A DNA stretch of 45,878 bases from the NCBI RefSeq assembly GCF_000612585.1, contig NZ_JFCA01000053.1, positions 1 to 45,878 of the forward strand, in the 5' to 3' direction. The notes beneath the pieces were generated by a model. That model was not told the DNA's origin and made no database searches. It saw nothing but the letters and a program-made list of their open reading frames with translations. The position numbers were made by a program, and so were the translations under genes. The DNA is from Pseudomonas sp. CHM02. Its GTDB lineage: Bacteria > Pseudomonadota > Gammaproteobacteria > Pseudomonadales > Pseudomonadaceae. How positions within the stretch are numbered: the first letter of the stretch is position 1; every line of letters starts with the position of its first letter. Shown here piece after piece: positions 42,901-45,878 of the stretch.

Positions 42901-44384
42901 AAGTCAACCCGCAGGCCCTGGTCTCGGTGAAACTGGTAGCAGAAGCCGGTGTGGGCACCATCGCCGCCGGCGTGGCCAAGGCCTATGCCGACCTGATCAC
43001 CATCTCTGGCTACGACGGCGGTACCGGCGCTTCGCCGCTGACCTCCATCAAGTACGCCGGTGCACCGTGGGAACTGGGCCTGGCCGAAACCCACCAGACC
43101 CTGCGCGGCAACGACCTGCGCGGCAAGGTTCGGGTACAGACCGACGGCGGCCTGAAAACCGGCCTTGATGTGATCAAGGCCGCGATCCTCGGCGCCGAAA
43201 GCTTCGGCTTCGGTACCGCGCCGATGATCGCGCTGGGCTGCAAATACCTGCGCATCTGCCACCTGAACAACTGCGCCACTGGTGTCGCGACGCAGAACGA
43301 GAAGCTGCGCAAGGATCACTACATCGGCACCGTCGACATGGTGGTGAACTTCTTCACCTACGTCGCCGAAGAAACCCGTGAGTGGCTGGCCAAGCTGGGC
43401 GTGCGTTCCCTCGAAGAGCTGATCGGGCGTACCGACCTGCTGGACATCCTCGAAGGCCAGACCGCCAAGCAGCATCACCTGGACCTGACGCCGCTGTTGG
43501 GCAGCGACCACATCCCGGCGGACAAGCCACAATTCTGCCAGGTGGACCGCAACCCACCGTTCGACAAGGGCCTGTTGGCCGAGAAGATGGTCGAGATGGC
43601 TGCTTCCTCGATCAACGATGCCAGCGGTGGCGAATTCGCCCTGGATATCTGCAACTGCGACCGTTCGATTGGCGCCCGCATCTCCGGCGAAATCGCGCGC
43701 AAGCACGGCAACCAAGGCATGGCGAAAGCGCCGATCACTTTCCGCTTCAACGGTACCGCGGGCCAGAGCTTCGGCGTGTGGAACGCCGGTGGCCTGCACA
43801 TGTACCTCGAAGGCGACGCCAACGACTATGTAGGCAAGGGCATGACTGGCGGCAAGCTGGTGATCGTTCCGCCTAAAGGCAGCGTCTACAAGACCCAGGA
43901 CAGTGCCATCATCGGCAACACCTGCTTGTACGGCGCCACCGGTGGCAAGCTGTTCGCCGCCGGTACCGCCGGTGAGCGTTTCGCCGTGCGTAACTCCGGT
44001 GCCCACACCGTGGTGGAAGGCACTGGCGATCACTGCTGCGAGTACATGACCGGTGGCTTTGTCGCGGTACTGGGCAAGACCGGTTACAACTTCGGCTCGG
44101 GCATGACCGGCGGTTTCGCCTACGTGCTCGACCAGGACAACACCTTCGTCGACAAGGTCAACCACGAGTTGGTCGAGATCCAGCGGATCAGCGGCGAAGC
44201 CATGGAATCCTACCGGAACCACTTGCAGCACGTGCTGGACGAGTACGTCGAGGAGACCGGCAGCGAATGGGGTCGTAACCTCGCTGAAAACCTCGATGAT
44301 TACCTGCGTCGTTTCTGGCTGGTCAAGCCCAAGGCTGCCAACCTGAAATCGTTGCTTTCCAGCATCCGTGCCAACCCGCAGTGA
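39939..44384 (+). CDS. gltB: Glutamate synthase (NADPH) large subunit
   Basis: Large subunit of GOGAT, 1481 aa, making two glutamates from glutamine and 2-oxoglutarate. The class II amidotransferase domain (about 1-420) begins near DNCGFGLIAHMQGEPSH, the Cys being the nucleophile; the central linker and FMN-binding synthase domain (about 820-1200) follow, with GEGGEDPARYG, ISPPPHHDIYSIEDL, YDGGTGASP and the 3Fe-4S cysteines in CKYLRICHLNNC. The C-terminal beta-helix has repeated G-rich turns (YMTGGFVAVLGKTG). ATG 39939 was preferred because it leads straight into MKAGLYQPDEFKDNCG; the TTG at 39888 adds 17 residues. Paired with gltD 32 bases downstream. Confidence 0.97.
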   Translation: MKAGLYQPDEFKDNCGFGLIAHMQGEPSHTLLQTAIEALTCMTHRGGINADGKTGDGCGLLIQKPDQFLRAVAKEQFAVDLPKQYAVGMVFFNQDPVKAEAARENMNREILAAGLQLVGWRKVPIDTSVLGRLANERLPQIEQVFIAGEGLSDQDMAIKLFTSRRRSSVANAADTDHYICSFSHKTIIYKGLMMPADLTAFYPDLSDERLQTAICVFHQRFSTNTLPKWPLAQPFRFLAHNGEINTITGNRNWAVARRTKFANDLMDLEELGPLVNRVGSDSSSMDNMLELMVTGGIDLFRGVRMIIPPAWQNVETMDPDLRAFYEYNSMHMEPWDGPAGVVMTDGRYAVCLLDRNGLRPARWVTTTNGFITLASEIGVWNYKPEDVIAKGRVGPGQILAVDTETGQILDTDAIDNRLKSRHPYKQWLRKNALRIQATMEDNDHGSAFYDVDQLKQYMKMYQVTFEERDQVLRPLGEQGYEAVGSMGDDTPMAVLSQRVRTPYDYFRQQFAQVTNPPIDPLREAIVMSLEVCLGAERNIFQESPEHASRVILSSPVISPAKWRSLMTLDRPGFDRQIIDLNYDESLGLEAAVRNVADQAEEAVRAGRTQIVLTDRHIAPGRLPIHASLATGAVHHRLTEKGLRCDSNILVETATARDPHHFAVLIGFGASAVYPFLAYEVLGDLIRTGEVLGDLYEVFKNYRKGITKGLLKILSKMGISTVTSYRGAQLFEAIGLSEEVCELSFRGVPSRIKGARFVDIEAEQKALAAEAWSARKPIQQGGLLKFVHGGEYHAYNPDVVNTLQAAVQQGDYAKFKEYTALVDNRPVSMIRDLFKVKTLDTPMDIAEVEPLESILKRFDSAGISLGALSPEAHEALAEAMNRLGARSNSGEGGEDPARYGTIKSSKIKQVATGRFGVTPEYLVNAEVLQIKVAQGAKPGEGGQLPGGKVNGLIAKLRYAVPGVTLISPPPHHDIYSIEDLSQLIFDLKQVNPQALVSVKLVAEAGVGTIAAGVAKAYADLITISGYDGGTGASPLTSIKYAGAPWELGLAETHQTLRGNDLRGKVRVQTDGGLKTGLDVIKAAILGAESFGFGTAPMIALGCKYLRICHLNNCATGVATQNEKLRKDHYIGTVDMVVNFFTYVAEETREWLAKLGVRSLEELIGRTDLLDILEGQTAKQHHLDLTPLLGSDHIPADKPQFCQVDRNPPFDKGLLAEKMVEMAASSINDASGGEFALDICNCDRSIGARISGEIARKHGNQGMAKAPITFRFNGTAGQSFGVWNAGGLHMYLEGDANDYVGKGMTGGKLVIVPPKGSVYKTQDSAIIGNTCLYGATGGKLFAAGTAGERFAVRNSGAHTVVEGTGDHCCEYMTGGFVAVLGKTGYNFGSGMTGGFAYVLDQDNTFVDKVNHELVEIQRISGEAMESYRNHLQHVLDEYVEETGSEWGRNLAENLDDYLRRFWLVKPKAANLKSLLSSIRANPQ

Positions 44385-44416
44385 TATGCGCCTGAAGAGT
44401 TTGATGAGGTTTTAAC

Positions 44417-45835
44417 ATGGCTGAACGTCTGAATAACGACTTCCAGTTCATCGATGTCGGGCGCAAAGATCCGAAGAAGAAACTGTTGCGTCAACGCAAG
44501 AAAGAGTTCGTGGAGATCTACGAACCCTTCAAACCCCAGCACTCGGCCGACCAGGCTCACCGCTGCCTGGGTTGCGGTAACCCGTATTGCGAATGGAAGT
44601 GCCCGGTGCACAACTTCATTCCCAACTGGCTGAAGCTGGTGGCCGAGGGCAACATCCTCGCCGCCGCCGAGCTGTCGCACCAGACCAACACCCTGCCGGA
44701 AGTGTGCGGCCGGGTGTGCCCGCAGGACCGTCTGTGCGAAGGTGCCTGCACCCTCAACGACGGCTTCGGCGCCGTGACCATCGGTTCGGTGGAGAAGTAC
44801 ATCACCGACACCGCGTTCGCCATGGGCTGGCGTCCGGACATGTCCAAGGTCAAGCCGACCGGCAAGCGCGTCGCCATCATCGGCGCCGGCCCTGCCGGCC
44901 TGGGTTGTGCCGACGTATTGGTGCGTGGTGGCGTGACCCCGGTGGTGTTCGACAAGAACCCGGAAATCGGCGGCCTGCTGACCTTCGGTATCCCCGAGTT
45001 CAAGCTGGAAAAGACCGTCCTGAGCAACCGTCGTGAAGTGTTCACCGGCATGGGCATCGAGTTCCGCCTGAACACCGAGATCGGCAAAGACGTGACCATG
45101 GAGCAACTGCTCGAAGAATACGATGCGGTGTTCATGGGCATGGGCACCTACACCTACATGAAGGGCGGTTTTGCCGGTGAGGATCTGCCGGGCGTTTACG
45201 ACGCGTTGGATTTCCTGATCGCCAACGTCAACCGCAACCTGGGCTTTGAAAAGTCGCCGGAAGACTTCGTCGACATGAAAGGCAAGAAGGTCGTGGTGCT
45301 CGGCGGTGGCGACACCGCGATGGACTGCAACCGCACCTCGATCCGCCAGGGCGCCAAATCGGTGACTTGTGCGTATCGTCGTGACGAAGCCAACATGCCC
45401 GGCTCGCGCAAAGAGGTGAAGAACGCCAAGGAAGAAGGCGTGAAATTCCTCTACAACCGCCAGCCGATCGCTATCGTCGGCGAAGACCGCGTCGAAGGCG
45501 TGAAGGTGGTCGAGACCCGTCTCGGCGAACCGGACGCCCGTGGCCGTCGCAGCCCCGAGCCGATCCCGGGTTCCGAAGAAATCATCCCGGCCGATGCCGT
45601 GGTCATCGCCTTCGGCTTCCGTCCAAGCCCGGCGCCGTGGTTCGAGCAGTTCCAGATCCAGACCGACAGCCAGGGCCGAGTCGTTGCCCCGGAACAAGGC
45701 CAGTACAAGCACCAGACCAGCAACCCGAAGATCTTCGCCGGTGGCGATATGGTGCGCGGGTCTGACCTGGTGGTAACGGCGATCTTCGAAGGCCGCAATG
45801 CCGCCGAAGGGATCCTGGATTACCTGCAGGTCTGA
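44417..45835 (+). CDS. gltD: Glutamate synthase (NADPH) small subunit
   Basis: Beta subunit of GOGAT, 472 aa, passing electrons from NADPH through FAD to GltB. The N-terminal 4Fe-4S ligand region shows CLGCGNPYCEWKCP and CGRVCPQDRLCEGAC. The FAD site is AIIGAGPAGLGCADVL, the NADPH site VVVLGGGDTAMDC, and a second FAD contact IFAGGDMVRGSDLVV. GAGG lies 8 bases before ATG 44417. Operon with gltB; a REP element begins 13 bases after its stop. Confidence 0.97.
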   Translation: MAERLNNDFQFIDVGRKDPKKKLLRQRKKEFVEIYEPFKPQHSADQAHRCLGCGNPYCEWKCPVHNFIPNWLKLVAEGNILAAAELSHQTNTLPEVCGRVCPQDRLCEGACTLNDGFGAVTIGSVEKYITDTAFAMGWRPDMSKVKPTGKRVAIIGAGPAGLGCADVLVRGGVTPVVFDKNPEIGGLLTFGIPEFKLEKTVLSNRREVFTGMGIEFRLNTEIGKDVTMEQLLEEYDAVFMGMGTYTYMKGGFAGEDLPGVYDALDFLIANVNRNLGFEKSPEDFVDMKGKKVVVLGGGDTAMDCNRTSIRQGAKSVTCAYRRDEANMPGSRKEVKNAKEEGVKFLYNRQPIAIVGEDRVEGVKVVETRLGEPDARGRRSPEPIPGSEEIIPADAVVIAFGFRPSPAPWFEQFQIQTDSQGRVVAPEQGQYKHQTSNPKIFAGGDMVRGSDLVVTAIFEGRNAAEGILDYLQV

Positions 45836-45848
45836 TCACCGTAGCCCC

Positions 45849-45878
45849 TGTAGGAGCCGGCTTGCCGGCGATGGCGAT
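45849..45878. repeat. REP arm (family C), cut by window end
   Basis: TGTAGGAGCCGGCTTGCCGG followed by CGATGGCG matches the left arm of the elements at 17398 and 24681. The mirrored right arm would lie beyond the window. Confidence 0.75.

Noticed and set aside
41598..44231. Long minus-strand open frame (877 codons) across gltB
   Set aside because: It is antisense to conserved gltB motifs and its translation is rich in Val/Gly/His/Gln typical of GC-rich shadow frames.

Overview
The window is a 45.9 kb piece of chromosome from a Pseudomonas, most likely the P. fluorescens group. This rests on the GC-rich coding sequence, the complete medium-chain-length PHA locus (phaC1-phaZ-phaC2-phaD with convergent phaI-phaF), the hslVU/argS/priA neighbourhood, and three families of Pseudomonas REP-type intergenic palindromes. 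It is mostly core genome. I see no prophage, transposase, CRISPR array, tRNA or rRNA.

Layout. (1) 1-6.1 kb: permease and ATPase of a polar amino-acid ABC transporter, then two tandem chemoreceptor genes on the minus strand; the distal one is split by a one-base deletion. (2) 6.1-12.1 kb, all minus: ubiE-ubiJ-ubiB-hisI-hisE-tatA-tatB-tatC-rsmE, a tightly packed and largely overlapping run serving ubiquinone synthesis, histidine synthesis, folded-protein export and 16S rRNA methylation. (3) 12.2-19.2 kb: PHA region. A small PHA-associated gene and the phasins phaI and phaF run rightward and meet the leftward phaC1-phaZ-phaC2-phaD unit at a shared bidirectional terminator. Upstream of phaC1 are a -24/-12 (sigma54) promoter match and, over the start codon region, a Crc/Hfq-type A-rich motif. 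(4) 19.4-27.0 kb, minus: priA, argS, SPOR protein, hslV, hslU (with a close sigma32 promoter match), and a DUF971 gene. (5) 27.2-29.8 kb, plus: rpmE, a secreted thermonuclease-like gene whose signal-peptide codons contain an intrinsic-terminator-like hairpin, and maeB. (6) 30-39.6 kb: mrcA (PBP1A) on minus, divergent from a compact pilM-pilN-pilO/P-pilQ set followed by aroK-aroB-damX. (7) 39.9-45.8 kb: gltB-gltD glutamate synthase.

The most unusual part is the pil/hof locus. PilM is missing the middle of its ATPase fold, PilO and PilP are one continuous reading frame, and PilQ lacks the N-terminal extension of the P. aeruginosa secretin. The order mrcA / pilMNOPQ / aroK / aroB / damX matches the E. 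coli mrcA-hofMNOPQ-aroKB-damX arrangement. It therefore looks like a reduced, hof-like secretin and alignment complex rather than a full type IV pilus set. Several genes begin at TTG or GTG codons that overlap the previous stop, implying translational coupling.
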